Translations under genes and position numbers: made by a program
DNA from: Flavimarina sp. Hel_I_48
GTDB lineage: Bacteria > Bacteroidota > Bacteroidia > Flavobacteriales > Flavobacteriaceae
NCBI RefSeq assembly: GCF_000733945.1
Contig: NZ_JPOL01000002.1
Coordinates: forward strand, 506,001 to 570,000
DNA length: 64,000 nt
Reading direction: 5' to 3'
Notes under the pieces: generated by a model
The model's database searches: none
Seen by the model: only the letters and a program-made list of their open reading frames with translations
What the model was told of the DNA's origin: nothing
In this document: positions 27,282-35,787 of the stretch, piece after piece
Position numbering within the stretch: position 1 is the first letter of the stretch
Layout of the letters: every line of letters begins with the position of its first letter

Positions 27282-28880
27282 TTAACGGGGAAGACCTTGC
27301 AACAAAACGATCTGGCCGCCTTGATTATCTTCATAAGTACTGTTTATGTGACCGTCCCTACCTTTAAATGTTTCATCTTCCCAGTAATGTGGCTGCAGGT
27401 TGAGCATAAAAGTCCCGGGAACGCCCACTTTGTCTGAGACGTCTGTTAGCGCACCAAATTCCCCGCTGTAGCCTACACTAGCATCTGGTGAAAGATCCTG
27501 ACGGATTACCAGTTCAAGTACAACCCGCGAATTGTTTCCGTCTAAATCAGACTGGTAGATATAGGCTGCATGGTTGCGTGAAAAAGAGTTGGGATCTTCC
27601 TGAAAGTAAACGAAGTTCTCAGTAACACAAATGTTATCTGGGCTTTGTAGTACAGCCAGGTTTCCGTCAGCATTGTTCGTATCAGTGTTACCGCTGATGA
27701 TTTGTGTCAATTTACCTGTAAGCGGAGAATCATCGTCCAGTTCCAGTTTGTAAACCGTACCCCAATCATTATAGGTACCTGCACCTGGTCCTCTTCCGGT
27801 AACGGCAAAATAAACGTTTCTGGCATTTGCATCGCTCCCCTTTTGATAATCTACATCTTCTACACGCATAAAAGCGGATATACCGGCAGCAACGCAAGCA
27901 TCCTCCATTTCGTTTTTGGTCATATTTTTTCCATTGGGAATTTCAACAAACTCCACATCGTAAGAAACCGCACGGTCAAGATTGCTCTCATTATAGATCG
28001 TACCTTCTTCAGCATCCAGAATGATGGGCTCTACATTCCCATTGTCATCAGGTGCCGTAAAACCTCCGGAAACCTGTTTGAATTTTAGCGCGTAAATACT
28101 TCCATTCTCCAGGTCTGCGTCGCCATTTTCTGAATAATAAAGTGTTACCTGACCTTCTGAACCACTGGAGTCATCATCGCCGCCCACAATTACCGTTCTA
28201 CCAGCATAAGCTCCCTGTGGCAGGGGAACTGCATTTTCCCAGGAGAATTCCCCCAGCGCGTCAAGACCAAAATCTGCACCCGGAGTAGGCGTTGTAACAT
28301 AAGGATCTATCCCTTTTACATCATAACTGATACTTTCTGAAGCAGAAAGGAACAGGTCTTTAGAACCGCCGTGAATGGCAGCTTCCCACATCGTACCTGA
28401 ACACTGGCGGGCAAAATCTGCCACGCTTGAATTCAGCAGCCATTCACCGGAAATTGGCTTCATTTCTTTGTCAAGTTTAATCCGGGATACGGCATAAGTA
28501 TCTTCGGCATTTACGATATACAGATAGCCATCACTATCAGGATCTTTTAAAAGTCCGGCGCCATCCTGAGCTCCCACGAGTTTAAAATCATTGCTCAAAG
28601 TATCTGAAGAACTTAGGAGCGAATAGGCTTTAACATAATTGAATTGTGGCATCATGGCCACGAGGGGCTCCATATTAGACTTATTGGAAAAAATACCCGG
28701 CTCAGGGGTAAAATCTTCCCCGTCTGTACCATTTTCTCCATCTGCGCCGTCAGCCCCATTGGCACCATCTGCGCCATTTATTCCATCAATACCATCTTCG
28801 CCATCGCAGCTGGTATAAAAACTTCCAACTGCACATAAAAGAAAACAGTTGAAAATTAATTGTTGTAGTTTTTTCATCAC
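27282..28880 (-). CDS. PhoX-like (DUF839) secreted beta-propeller protein with a collagen-like N-terminal stretch
   Basis: The 532-residue protein has a lipobox-like signal (FYTSCDGEDG) followed by collagen-type Gly-x-x triplets (GEDG, GING, GADG, about residues 26-60). The rest resembles alkaline phosphatase PhoX/DUF839 propellers: MWEAAIHGGS, VIVGGDDDSS, VYFAVTGRG and SPDNICVTENFVYFQED. PhoX enzymes are Ca/Fe phosphatases, but I cannot see a complete metal set, so enzyme activity is unproven. It is co-oriented with the cytochrome c peroxidase downstream. A candidate -7 box TAGATTTG lies 26 bp upstream. Confidence 0.65.
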   Translation of the reverse strand: MMKKLQQLIFNCFLLCAVGSFYTSCDGEDGIDGINGADGANGADGADGENGTDGEDFTPEPGIFSNKSNMEPLVAMMPQFNYVKAYSLLSSSDTLSNDFKLVGAQDGAGLLKDPDSDGYLYIVNAEDTYAVSRIKLDKEMKPISGEWLLNSSVADFARQCSGTMWEAAIHGGSKDLFLSASESISYDVKGIDPYVTTPTPGADFGLDALGEFSWENAVPLPQGAYAGRTVIVGGDDDSSGSEGQVTLYYSENGDADLENGSIYALKFKQVSGGFTAPDDNGNVEPIILDAEEGTIYNESNLDRAVSYDVEFVEIPNGKNMTKNEMEDACVAAGISAFMRVEDVDYQKGSDANARNVYFAVTGRGPGAGTYNDWGTVYKLELDDDSPLTGKLTQIISGNTDTNNADGNLAVLQSPDNICVTENFVYFQEDPNSFSRNHAAYIYQSDLDGNNSRVVLELVIRQDLSPDASVGYSGEFGALTDVSDKVGVPGTFMLNLQPHYWEDETFKGRDGHINSTYEDNQGGQIVLLQGLPR

Positions 28881-28905
28881 TAGATAAGTTTGGTTTGTTA
28901 GGTCA

Positions 28906-28913
28906 CAAATCTA
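28906..28913 (-). promoter_or_regulatory. Candidate -7 box of the PhoX-like gene
   Basis: Minus strand reads TAGATTTG, an exact TAnnTTTG match, about 26 bp before the start at 28880. No TTG is at the right distance for a -33 element, so this rests on the -7 box alone. Confidence 0.4.
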
Positions 28914-29134
28914 TCTATGAAATTTCCAAAGGAGCTTAAGGGAATATTGTCTGTATTTTAAGAAATAAACAATACAACATTATGTGAGTTAATTTGACGT
29001 TACCTACGCACACTTTTAAATAGCAATTTAAAGCACATAACATTCTGATTTTTTGATAAATAAGCAACAATTTTTACCGGTCTTAACATTGGCTTTTCGT
29101 TGAAAAAAGTGGTTTTGGTCATGATTGTTTAAAA

Positions 29135-29169
29135 AAAACGGTCAAAAACCAGATGTTTTTGACCGTTTT
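29135..29169 (-). terminator. Terminator of the Bcp gene
   Basis: A perfect 15-bp stem (AAAACGGTCAAAAAC with its complement) with a 5-base loop and flanking A and T runs, about 22 bp after the Bcp stop at 29191. Confidence 0.85.
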
Positions 29170-29190
29170 ACTGAACGTATTACCTATTTA

Positions 29191-29649
29191 TCAGGCATTT
29201 TCCAGAATTTGAACGGCATGATCTTTTGTTTTTACTTTATCGATCACACGCTCCACTATTCCCTTTTCATCTATTAAAAAAGTTGTGCGGTTGATACCTT
29301 CATATTCCTTACCCATAAATTTTTTAGGGCCCCAAACGCCAAAGGTTTCTATTACCGTCTTGTCTTCATCTGCCAAAAGCGGAAAAGGAAATTCATACTT
29401 TTCCCTGAAATTGGTCTGCCGTTTTTGAGAATCTGCGCTTACGCCCAGAATGGAATACCCAGCGTCCTGAAGTTCTTTATAATTATCGCGTAAGTTGCAT
29501 GCCTCTGCCGTACAGCCTGGTGTAGATGCTTTGGGGTAAAAAAATACCACCACTTTTTTTCCGCTGTAATCGCTTAGTTTTATTGTATTTCCATCTTGAT
29601 CTTTTGCTTCAAAATCTGGTACTTTATCGCCTTCTTTTAATGTGCTCAT
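29191..29649 (-). CDS. bcp: Thioredoxin-dependent thiol peroxidase (Bcp/PrxQ)
   Basis: At 152 residues, it has the full peroxiredoxin fold. The peroxidatic Cys46 and resolving Cys51 lie in the Bcp signature STPGCTAEACNLRD, a five-residue spacing that marks the atypical two-Cys Bcp subfamily. It reduces hydrogen peroxide and lipid peroxides in the cytoplasm with thioredoxin. It diverges from the nth gene with only about 35 bp between starts, so its promoter must overlap the nth promoter or gene. A strong terminator follows. Confidence 0.95.
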   Translation of the reverse strand: MSTLKEGDKVPDFEAKDQDGNTIKLSDYSGKKVVVFFYPKASTPGCTAEACNLRDNYKELQDAGYSILGVSADSQKRQTNFREKYEFPFPLLADEDKTVIETFGVWGPKKFMGKEYEGINRTTFLIDEKGIVERVIDKVKTKDHAVQILENA

Positions 29650-29655
29650 ATTAAC

Positions 29656-29663
29656 TATTTTTG
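29656..29663 (+). promoter_or_regulatory. Candidate -7 box of the endonuclease III gene
   Basis: TATTTTTG exactly matches TAnnTTTG. A TTG codon in frame at 29661 overlaps it, so ATG at 29685 is the better translation start. No -33 TTG at the usual distance was seen. Confidence 0.5.
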
Positions 29664-29684
29664 TTTTCCTCTAAAATAAAGAAA

Positions 29685-30335
29685 ATGACCAAGGCCGAAA
29701 AGGTAAGCTTCGTTATAGATACGTTAAACCGTATTTACCCAGAAATCCCCATTCCGTTAGATCATCAAGATCCCTATACTTTACTAATTGCCGTTCTTAT
29801 GAGTGCGCAAAGTACAGATGTACGCGTGAATAAAATCACACCGCTACTCTTTGAAAAGGCAGATAATCCTTATGATATGGTTAAACTCACGGTAGAAGAA
29901 ATCAGGGAAATTATAAAGCCCGTGGGTCTTTCCCCTATGAAATCAAAAGGTATTCACGGACTCTCCCAGATCCTTATTGATAAACACAATGGCGAGGTAC
30001 CACAAGATTTACAATCGCTTGAAGAACTTCCCGCGGTAGGCCATAAAACGGCAAGTGTGGTTATTTCACAAGCCTTCGGGATACCGGCATTTCCCGTGGA
30101 TACGCATATCCACCGACTCCTGTACCGATGGGGATTGACCAATGGAAAGAATGTGGTTCAGACCGAAAAAGATGCAAAACGTCTTTTCCCGGAAAAAATC
30201 TGGAACGACCTGCACCTGCAAATTATCTGGTATGGTAGGCAATACTGCCAGGCGCGTGGCTGGGATCTCGATAAGGATATTATAACAGCGACGGTGGGCA
30301 GAAAAAGCATTTTGAAGAAATATTACCAGAAATAA
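29685..30335 (+). CDS. nth: Endonuclease III lacking most of the iron-sulfur cysteines
   Basis: DNA glycosylase/AP-lyase that excises oxidised pyrimidines. The helix-hairpin-helix motif LPAVGHKTASVV carries catalytic Lys121, and VDTH carries Asp139, matching E. coli Lys120 and Asp138. The start MTKAEKVSFV aligns with E. coli MNKAKRLEIL; a TTG 24 bp upstream lies in the promoter. E. coli has four Fe-S cysteines (187, 194, 197 and 203); only the first has a counterpart here (Cys188 in RQYCQARGW). The protein ends with DKDIITATVGRKSILKKYYQK, so the cluster is very probably absent. The minus-strand terminator at 30364-30385 follows 28 bp after the stop. Confidence 0.9.
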   Translation: MTKAEKVSFVIDTLNRIYPEIPIPLDHQDPYTLLIAVLMSAQSTDVRVNKITPLLFEKADNPYDMVKLTVEEIREIIKPVGLSPMKSKGIHGLSQILIDKHNGEVPQDLQSLEELPAVGHKTASVVISQAFGIPAFPVDTHIHRLLYRWGLTNGKNVVQTEKDAKRLFPEKIWNDLHLQIIWYGRQYCQARGWDLDKDIITATVGRKSILKKYYQK

Positions 30336-30363
30336 CCCATTTTTTACCCATTTTATAAAGAAA

Positions 30364-30385
30364 AAGCCCGTTTTTCAACGGGCTT
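30364..30385 (-). terminator. Terminator of the sigma-factor transcript
   Basis: Stem AAGCCCGTT pairs with its complement around TTTC. The T-rich tail is in the minus-strand reading, so it ends transcription of the small gene 30391-30537; a role in ending nth is weaker. Confidence 0.75.
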
Positions 30386-30390
30386 GACAA

Positions 30391-30537
30391 TTAATTGAGA
30401 AGTGCTTCGAACTTCTCGCCATTATAATTAATAACACTTAAAGCTTTGGAGTAGTTTAAAAGAAACTGAATCGTTTCCTTTTTAGGGCTACTTCCCTCCC
30501 CATATTGCATTTTTTTCTTCGAGTAAAGGTGGGCCAT
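30391..30537 (-). CDS. Small 48-residue protein downstream of the ECF sigma factor
   Basis: Begins at ATG 30537 (MAHLYSKKKMQYGEGS), ends at a stop just upstream of the terminator. It is soluble and basic at the start, with a central helix-like ETIQFLLNYSKALSVINY. It starts 60 bp after the sigma factor stop, with no terminator between. I recall similar short proteins near sigma genes in Flavobacteriaceae but cannot name a family. It is not a typical membrane anti-sigma factor, as it has no hydrophobic segment. Function unknown. Confidence 0.65.
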   Translation of the reverse strand: MAHLYSKKKMQYGEGSSPKKETIQFLLNYSKALSVINYNGEKFEALLN

Positions 30538-30596
30538 GAATTACGTTTTTAGAAATTTATTTAACTACAACGTAATTCAAAAGCTTTTAGTTTGTA

Positions 30597-31181
30597 TTAA
30601 TTTGTTAAAATTATATTGTGTTTGTCAATTAGTTTACGCAGATTGATTAAAGCGTAGCGCATACGGCCTAGTGCGGTATTGATGCTTACATCTGTTTTAA
30701 GCGCTATTTCCTTAAAGCTCATATCTTTATAAATACGCATGACCAGAACATCCTTTTGATCATCTGGCAATTCTTCGATTAGACGGCGCACATCGGTTTC
30801 TACCTGCTCCTTGATAATTTGCTTTTCAGCATTGAGGTCGTTATCGCTGAGCACGGAAAAAATATTAAAATCACCCGAATTGTCAAACTTGGGCATTCTC
30901 TTATTTTTTCTGAAATGGTCAATGACTAAATTGTGGGCAATACGCATTACCCAGGGCAGGAACTTTCCTTCTTCATTATAACCGCCCCTTTTTAAAGTAC
31001 GTATTACTTTTATAAAGGTATCCTGAAAAATATCTTCGGTGATATCTTTATCATATACCTTAGAATAGATAAAACTGTATATGCGTTGCTGGTGCCTGGA
31101 GATTAATGTGGAAAGGGCAGCCTCATTGCCTTTAATATAATCGCTAACTAAAGTAGCGTCAGAAGTTAACATATCTTTCAT
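30597..31181 (-). CDS. RNA polymerase ECF-type sigma factor (sigma-70 family, RpoE-like)
   Basis: About 194 residues. Region 2 has FIYSKVYDKDITEDIFQDTFIKV and the promoter-melting region FLPWVMRIAHNLVIDHFRK. Region 4 has LPDDQKDVLVMRIYKDMSFKEIA and SINTALGRMRYALINLRK. A longer reading starting at TTG 31205 exists, but ATG 31181 (MKDMLTSDAT) is preferred; ATG 31172 is also possible. A TATATTTG box lies about 100 bp upstream. No membrane anti-sigma gene adjoins; only the 48-residue gene follows. Confidence 0.93.
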   Translation of the reverse strand: MKDMLTSDATLVSDYIKGNEAALSTLISRHQQRIYSFIYSKVYDKDITEDIFQDTFIKVIRTLKRGGYNEEGKFLPWVMRIAHNLVIDHFRKNKRMPKFDNSGDFNIFSVLSDNDLNAEKQIIKEQVETDVRRLIEELPDDQKDVLVMRIYKDMSFKEIALKTDVSINTALGRMRYALINLRKLIDKHNIILTN

Positions 31182-31283
31182 AGAATTGCTTTTTAGGGTT
31201 CTCAAACCGGGGCAGGTTTGGTTTTCAATACGCTTAAAAGTAATACTATGCTATAGGCTATTAGGTTTTCGTTAACAACGGTT

Positions 31284-31291
31284 CAAATATA
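31284..31291 (-). promoter_or_regulatory. Candidate -7 box of the sigma-factor gene
   Basis: Minus strand TATATTTG is an exact TAnnTTTG match. It implies a 5' leader of roughly 95 bases. No correctly spaced -33 element was found. Confidence 0.45.
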
Positions 31292-31385
31292 ACAACTTTC
31301 ATTCCAAATAAAAAAGAGCCAGAGACAATTTTAACATTAACAGGACGTTGGGGCATTTCAGAGGCTACAATTTACTGGTATAAAC

Positions 31386-31393
31386 TATCTTTG
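31386..31393 (+). promoter_or_regulatory. Candidate -7 box of uvrA
   Basis: TATCTTTG is an exact TAnnTTTG match 20 bp before the uvrA start, giving a leader of about 15 bases, like fumC. Confidence 0.55.
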
Positions 31394-31412
31394 CATACGT
31401 AAAAAATCTGCT

Positions 31413-34196
31413 ATGCATATAGACGTTTCTTCGGCAAAGCCGAAAGAAAATATCATTATAAAAGGAGCAAAACTCCACAATCTTAAAAATATCAATGCGA
31501 TCATACCGCGCAACAAGTTGGTGGTGATCACAGGTCTTTCTGGCTCGGGAAAGTCAAGTCTTGCTTTTGATACGCTGTATGCGGAGGGCCAGCGGCGGTA
31601 CGTAGAAAGCCTTTCTTCTTATGCCAGGCAGTTTCTGGGCAGGCTGGATAAACCTAAAGTGGACTGGATCAAGGGGATTGCACCGGCAATCGCCATTGAG
31701 CAAAAGGTTAATTCCACAAATCCGCGTTCTACCGTAGGCACTTCTACTGAAATTTACGATTACCTGAAACTGCTTTATGCACGTATAGGTAAGACCTTCT
31801 CCCCTATTTCTGGAGATCAGGTCAAAAAAGATACGGTTACAGATGTGATTGATTTTGTAAAAGGAAAGGAAGACCGTACCAAATTACTGCTCCTGGCCCC
31901 AATAATCCTTGAAAAAGGCCGAAAAATAGCCGATAAACTCAATATTTTACAGCAACAGGGATATGCCAGGATCAAAGTAAACGATGAGGTTGTACGTATT
32001 GAGGAAGCCGAAAAGGTTAAGGCAAAGGATAAAATTTACCTTGTCGTAGACCGGATTATCACAAAAGACGACGAAGATTTTTACAACCGCCTGGCTGATG
32101 CCGTACAGACCGCTTTTTTTGAAGGAAAAGGGGAAGCGATCATTGAAGAACTTGAAACAGGAAAACAACGCGTTTTTAGCAACAGTTTTGAGTTGGACGG
32201 AATGCAATTTCTTGAGCCAAACATTCATTTATTCAGTTTTAACAATCCTTATGGCGCCTGTCCCACCTGCGAGGGTTACGGTGATGTAATAGGGATAGAT
32301 GAGGAACTGGTGATTCCCAATACCGCACTTTCCGTTTATGAACGCGCCGTTTTTCCCTGGCGTGGTGATAGCATGAGTTATTATAATGACCAACTTGTAA
32401 ACAACGCATACAAGTTTGATTTCCCCGTTCACAAGCCATTCTTTGAACTGACCGAAGATCAAAAAAATCTGGTCTGGGAGGGCAATCAATACTTTGAAGG
32501 ATTGAATGAATTCTTTAAACATCTGGAATCCAAAGCTTACAAAATCCAGAATCGCGTCATGCTTTCCCGCTATCGTGGAAAAACAAAATGCCGCACCTGT
32601 AACGGTAAACGCCTAAGAAAAGAAGCCGAATATGTAAAAGTGGGCAATACGCCCATTACTGATCTGGTCAACCTTCCACTTAAGAAAGTCGCAGTTTTCT
32701 TTAAGGAACTTCAACTTGATGACCACGATGCACAGATCGCAAAACGTTTGCTTACCGAAATCAATAGTCGGTTGGAATTCCTGAATAAAGTAGGCCTGAG
32801 CTATCTTACATTAAATAGGAAATCAAACACGCTTTCTGGTGGGGAATCACAGCGAATCAACCTGGCGACATCACTAGGGAGCAGCCTGGTAGGCTCCATG
32901 TATATCCTGGATGAGCCCAGTATAGGCTTGCATCCCAAGGACACTGAGCGCCTGATAGGCGTATTAAAAGACCTTCGTGACCTTGGCAATACGGTAATTG
33001 TCGTGGAACATGATGAAGATATCATGAAAGCGGCAGATGAAATTATTGACATAGGCCCTGAAGCGGGCACCCTGGGTGGCGATGTGGTAGCCGTAGGAAA
33101 TTATGATGGTATTTTAAAAAGCGACTCCCTTACCGCAAAATACCTAAATGGGGATATGGAAATTGAAATTCCGAAAAAACGCCGGACTTCAAAAAAAGGG
33201 GTTGATATCAAAGGCGCCCGGGAGAACAATCTCAAAAATATTGACGTTCACATTCCACTGAATGTATTTGTGGCCATTACAGGTGTTTCCGGTAGCGGAA
33301 AAAGTACATTGGTAAAGAGAATTCTTTATCCCGCCATGCTCAAAGAAATAGGTGGGCACGGCGAAAAAGCGGGGCAATTCAGTAGTATTTCGGGAAGTTT
33401 TGACCATATTAAAAACATTGAGTTTGTAGATCAGAATCCCATAGGACGTTCTTCACGTTCCAATCCCGTGACCTATATTAAGGCCTACGATGACATCAGA
33501 ACACTTTATTCAAAACAAAAACTGAGTAAAATACGCAACTTCAAGACAAAACATTTTTCCTTTAACGTAGATGGAGGCCGCTGTGAAACTTGCAAGGGCG
33601 AGGGCGAAGTAACCATTGAAATGCAATTTATGGCAGATGTTCACCTGGAATGTGAAACGTGTCACGGCAAGCGTTTTAAAAAGGAGGTCCTTGAGGTTCA
33701 GTTTGAAGGGAAAAATATAGATGACATCCTTAACCTTACCATTGATGACGCGGTGGCCTTTTTTGAAGAGAACAAAGAAGATAAGATCGTACGTAAACTC
33801 AAACCCTTACAGGATGTAGGTTTAGGCTATGTCACGCTGGGTCAGAGTTCATCTACGCTTTCTGGCGGGGAGGCACAGCGTATAAAATTAGCTTCGTTTC
33901 TTGTAAAGGGAACAACCAGCGATAAAACCTTTTTCATCTTTGATGAACCTACGACTGGCCTGCATTTTCATGACATTAAGAAATTGCTGGCGTCTTTTGA
34001 AGCCTTGATTAAAAACGGTCATTCCATTTTAGTTGTAGAACACAATCTTGATTTGATCAAATGTGCAGATTATGTCATAGACCTGGGACTTGACGGTGGT
34101 GAGGAGGGCGGTCACCTTATCGCTTCGGGAACGCCGGAAGAGGTTGCGAAAAATAAAAAATCGTACACCGCGCCCTACCTCAAAGAAAAATTATAA
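31413..34196 (+). CDS. uvrA: UvrABC excinuclease subunit A
   Basis: At 927 residues, it has two ABC ATPase modules. The first Walker A is [14 protein letters not shown] (about 43-56), the second [12 protein letters not shown]. Signature motifs LSGGESQRI and LSGGEAQRI are present with Walker [13 protein letters not shown] and [12 protein letters not shown]. The zinc finger [10 protein letters not shown]...CETCHGKRF is complete. The first insertion domain keeps only CPTC in [15 protein letters not shown], as usual for Bacteroidota. It recognises bulky DNA lesions as a dimer with UvrB. A strong terminator follows. Paralogues are common in the phylum; this one has full features. Confidence 0.96.
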   Translation: MHIDVSSAKPKENIIIKGAKLHNLKNINAIIPRNKLVVITGLSGSGKSSLAFDTLYAEGQRRYVESLSSYARQFLGRLDKPKVDWIKGIAPAIAIEQKVNSTNPRSTVGTSTEIYDYLKLLYARIGKTFSPISGDQVKKDTVTDVIDFVKGKEDRTKLLLLAPIILEKGRKIADKLNILQQQGYARIKVNDEVVRIEEAEKVKAKDKIYLVVDRIITKDDEDFYNRLADAVQTAFFEGKGEAIIEELETGKQRVFSNSFELDGMQFLEPNIHLFSFNNPYGACPTCEGYGDVIGIDEELVIPNTALSVYERAVFPWRGDSMSYYNDQLVNNAYKFDFPVHKPFFELTEDQKNLVWEGNQYFEGLNEFFKHLESKAYKIQNRVMLSRYRGKTKCRTCNGKRLRKEAEYVKVGNTPITDLVNLPLKKVAVFFKELQLDDHDAQIAKRLLTEINSRLEFLNKVGLSYLTLNRKSNTLSGGESQRINLATSLGSSLVGSMYILDEPSIGLHPKDTERLIGVLKDLRDLGNTVIVVEHDEDIMKAADEIIDIGPEAGTLGGDVVAVGNYDGILKSDSLTAKYLNGDMEIEIPKKRRTSKKGVDIKGARENNLKNIDVHIPLNVFVAITGVSGSGKSTLVKRILYPAMLKEIGGHGEKAGQFSSISGSFDHIKNIEFVDQNPIGRSSRSNPVTYIKAYDDIRTLYSKQKLSKIRNFKTKHFSFNVDGGRCETCKGEGEVTIEMQFMADVHLECETCHGKRFKKEVLEVQFEGKNIDDILNLTIDDAVAFFEENKEDKIVRKLKPLQDVGLGYVTLGQSSSTLSGGEAQRIKLASFLVKGTTSDKTFFIFDEPTTGLHFHDIKKLLASFEALIKNGHSILVVEHNLDLIKCADYVIDLGLDGGEEGGHLIASGTPEEVAKNKKSYTAPYLKEKL

Positions 34197-34202
34197 ACAC
34201 AA

Positions 34203-34248
34203 AAAACGGACTAAAAAGCACCATAATCTGGTGTTTTTAGTCCGTTTT
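34203..34248 (+). terminator. Terminator between uvrA and the convergent small gene
   Basis: A long stem (ACGGACTAAAAA and CACCA parts with complements) ending with a T run, after the uvrA stop; it also fits the minus-strand gene ending at 34271. Confidence 0.85.
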
Positions 34249-34270
34249 CCTATTTATTTATGACTAAATC

Positions 34271-34651
34271 CTAGTTCTGGATTTTCATGCTCAGTTCTTC
34301 AAGCGGTTGGAGGCTCGGTTTTGTCCTCAAGTACAAATCGAACTGTTCCTGCGTCAGTACATCGCGCATTTCGCCGTTTTCCTGTTTCCCAAGTTCATAG
34401 AGCGCCCTCAACTTATCCTCACCTTTCATTTCCTGCCGAAGTTGCTCTTTTTCAAGGTAAAATGTCTGTAATTTTTCCTTGAAAATCACTTCTTGCTTTC
34501 CTGTAAGCACCAGTTTTTCAGTATAGTTTTGAGTCAGGCTATTTATAATTGAATCCTGAGTAACGGTGGGCACCTGCGCATGAAGGTTACCCGCTAGTAA
34601 AAAAGCGAGAAGTAAACCCGCTGTACTAACAATTTGTTTAAACCTATTCAT
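34271..34651 (-). CDS. Small periplasmic protein with an LTxxQ-like helical pattern (Spy/CpxP-like)
   Basis: The 126-residue protein starts at ATG 34651 (MNRFKQIVSTAG) with signal peptide ending NLHAQ at about residue 26. The longer reading to 34849 would overlap the nitroreductase gene by 200 bp, so I reject it. The mature part is helical and charged, with two LT-x-x-Q type pieces (LTGKQEVIF and LTQEQFDLY), the signature of Spy/CpxP periplasmic chaperones. This is only a pattern similarity. ATG overlaps the nitroreductase stop by 8 bp, so the two are translated from one mRNA. Confidence 0.75.
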   Translation of the reverse strand: MNRFKQIVSTAGLLLAFLLAGNLHAQVPTVTQDSIINSLTQNYTEKLVLTGKQEVIFKEKLQTFYLEKEQLRQEMKGEDKLRALYELGKQENGEMRDVLTQEQFDLYLRTKPSLQPLEELSMKIQN

Positions 34652-35252
34652 TCTCTTTCTGTTTTTGTTCTTTAAAATTTCCATTGAATACGAACGCATT
34701 TTGCGGCATACGTTTCCGTTTATTATGTTCCTGCTCATGAAGATCGTCTGAAAGTTGGCTTTTTGCGTCGCCTCCATAATATCCCATGCAAACCGCGGTT
34801 GCAACATGATATTCTTCCGGGAAACCGAAATCTTTTTTTGCTTTTTCAAAATCGATACCGGCCATCTGATGGACTCCTATGCCCATATCATGCGCCTGTA
34901 TGCTTGCCATTCCAAAAAATAAACCCAGGTCATGCAATGCATGAAAATTTTCCTGTCCTTTTGGATTGGTTTTTTTATAACAACCCAGCATAAGCACGGG
35001 CGCATTTTTAACCCACGACTGATTAAATTCAACCAGACAATCCATTATCCTATCATACGTATCACTGCCTTTAACACCATATATAATACGCCATGGCTGC
35101 AGGTTATTTGAACTTGGTGCCCATCGGCCTGCTTCCAGAACGGTTCTAATAGCCTCTTCACTAACCTCTTTTTGATCAAAAGCACGTGGACTCCAGCGAC
35201 CGCTGATCAAGGGATGAATTTCGTATGCCGTAGGCGTTTCTTTCTTTATCAT
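34644..35252 (-). CDS. Nitroreductase-family FMN-dependent oxidoreductase
   Basis: At 202 residues, it fits a nitroreductase monomer. FMN-phosphate-binding SGRWSPRAFD occurs near the start, AGRWAPSSNNLQPWRII carries the SxxNxQPW-type site, and HALHDLGLFFGMASIQAHDMG lies in the middle. The family reduces nitro compounds, quinones or unsaturated C=C bonds with NAD(P)H; the substrate here is unknown. It heads a two-gene unit with the small periplasmic protein. Confidence 0.92.
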   Translation of the reverse strand: MIKKETPTAYEIHPLISGRWSPRAFDQKEVSEEAIRTVLEAGRWAPSSNNLQPWRIIYGVKGSDTYDRIMDCLVEFNQSWVKNAPVLMLGCYKKTNPKGQENFHALHDLGLFFGMASIQAHDMGIGVHQMAGIDFEKAKKDFGFPEEYHVATAVCMGYYGGDAKSQLSDDLHEQEHNKRKRMPQNAFVFNGNFKEQKQKENE

Positions 35253-35787
35253 AGTAAAATAGGTTTAAATCAAGTAATAAAAATTATTTACCAAAACGTA
35301 TAAATAACAGGGTATTTAGCTCTGAAAATACTCATTTTTGTCCATATTTTAAATGTTTTAACACCTATTAACGTGACATCAATCACATTACCATTTAGCA
35401 ATTGTTATAGAAACAATGTACTTCGATGTTAAGCTTATTACAAGAACTGGAATTACTTTTGATCATTCGAAAACAACCATGATCTACCGTCGTCCTGAAT
35501 TTTTAAGGATTTGATTAAAACCATAAGTTGATTGAAATTAAATAGTATTTTAAAAAAAATGAAAGAGCAAAAAGGAAAAAATTAAGTAGTATCATTTTGC
35601 CAAGATCGCAACAATTAAGGCTAGCCCTAAACCTATAATAGTCGCCCAAATAGTAAAACCCACCTTCGCAAAAGACTAACTATTTATGAGTAAATTTTCT
35701 CCGGGAATAGAAATGCTTAGCAATAAAAAATCCCAATTCCATAAAATGAAATTGGGATTTTCCTAAAGTATTCCTTTTACAAGAAAT
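35253..35787. other. Intergenic region upstream of nitroreductase, downstream of katG
   Basis: AT-rich, with the katG terminator at 35727-35761. A minus-strand frame at 35592-35663 (GTG start, MGFTIWATIIGLGLALIVAI...) would encode a 23-residue hydrophobic peptide; there is no ATG. It may be a membrane micropeptide or a gene remnant. A 32-codon plus-strand frame (35416-35514) has no support. Confidence 0.4.
35727..35761 (-). terminator. Terminator of katG
   Basis: A perfect 12-bp stem (AAAATCCCAATT with its complement) and T run on the minus strand, 26 bp after the katG stop at 35788. Confidence 0.85.

Larger units (their letters stand above)
28881..29190. other. Intergenic region upstream of the PhoX-like gene
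   Basis: Holds the candidate promoter at 28906-28913 and the Bcp terminator at 29135-29169. No gene seen. Confidence 0.5.

Noticed and set aside
29661..29684. TTG-started extension of endonuclease III
   Set aside because: The TTG is the end of a TATTTTTG box and the ATG aligns with the E. coli N-terminus.
31182..31205. TTG-started extension of the sigma factor
   Set aside because: ATG 31181 gives a normal start for the family; the extension adds unconserved residues.
34271..34849. Longer 192-residue reading of the Spy-like gene
   Set aside because: It overlaps the nitroreductase gene by about 200 bp and the extra residues lack a signal peptide; ATG 34651 gives a proper one.
35416..35514. 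32-codon plus-strand ORF in the gap before katG
   Set aside because: No promoter, no similarity and no neighbour support.
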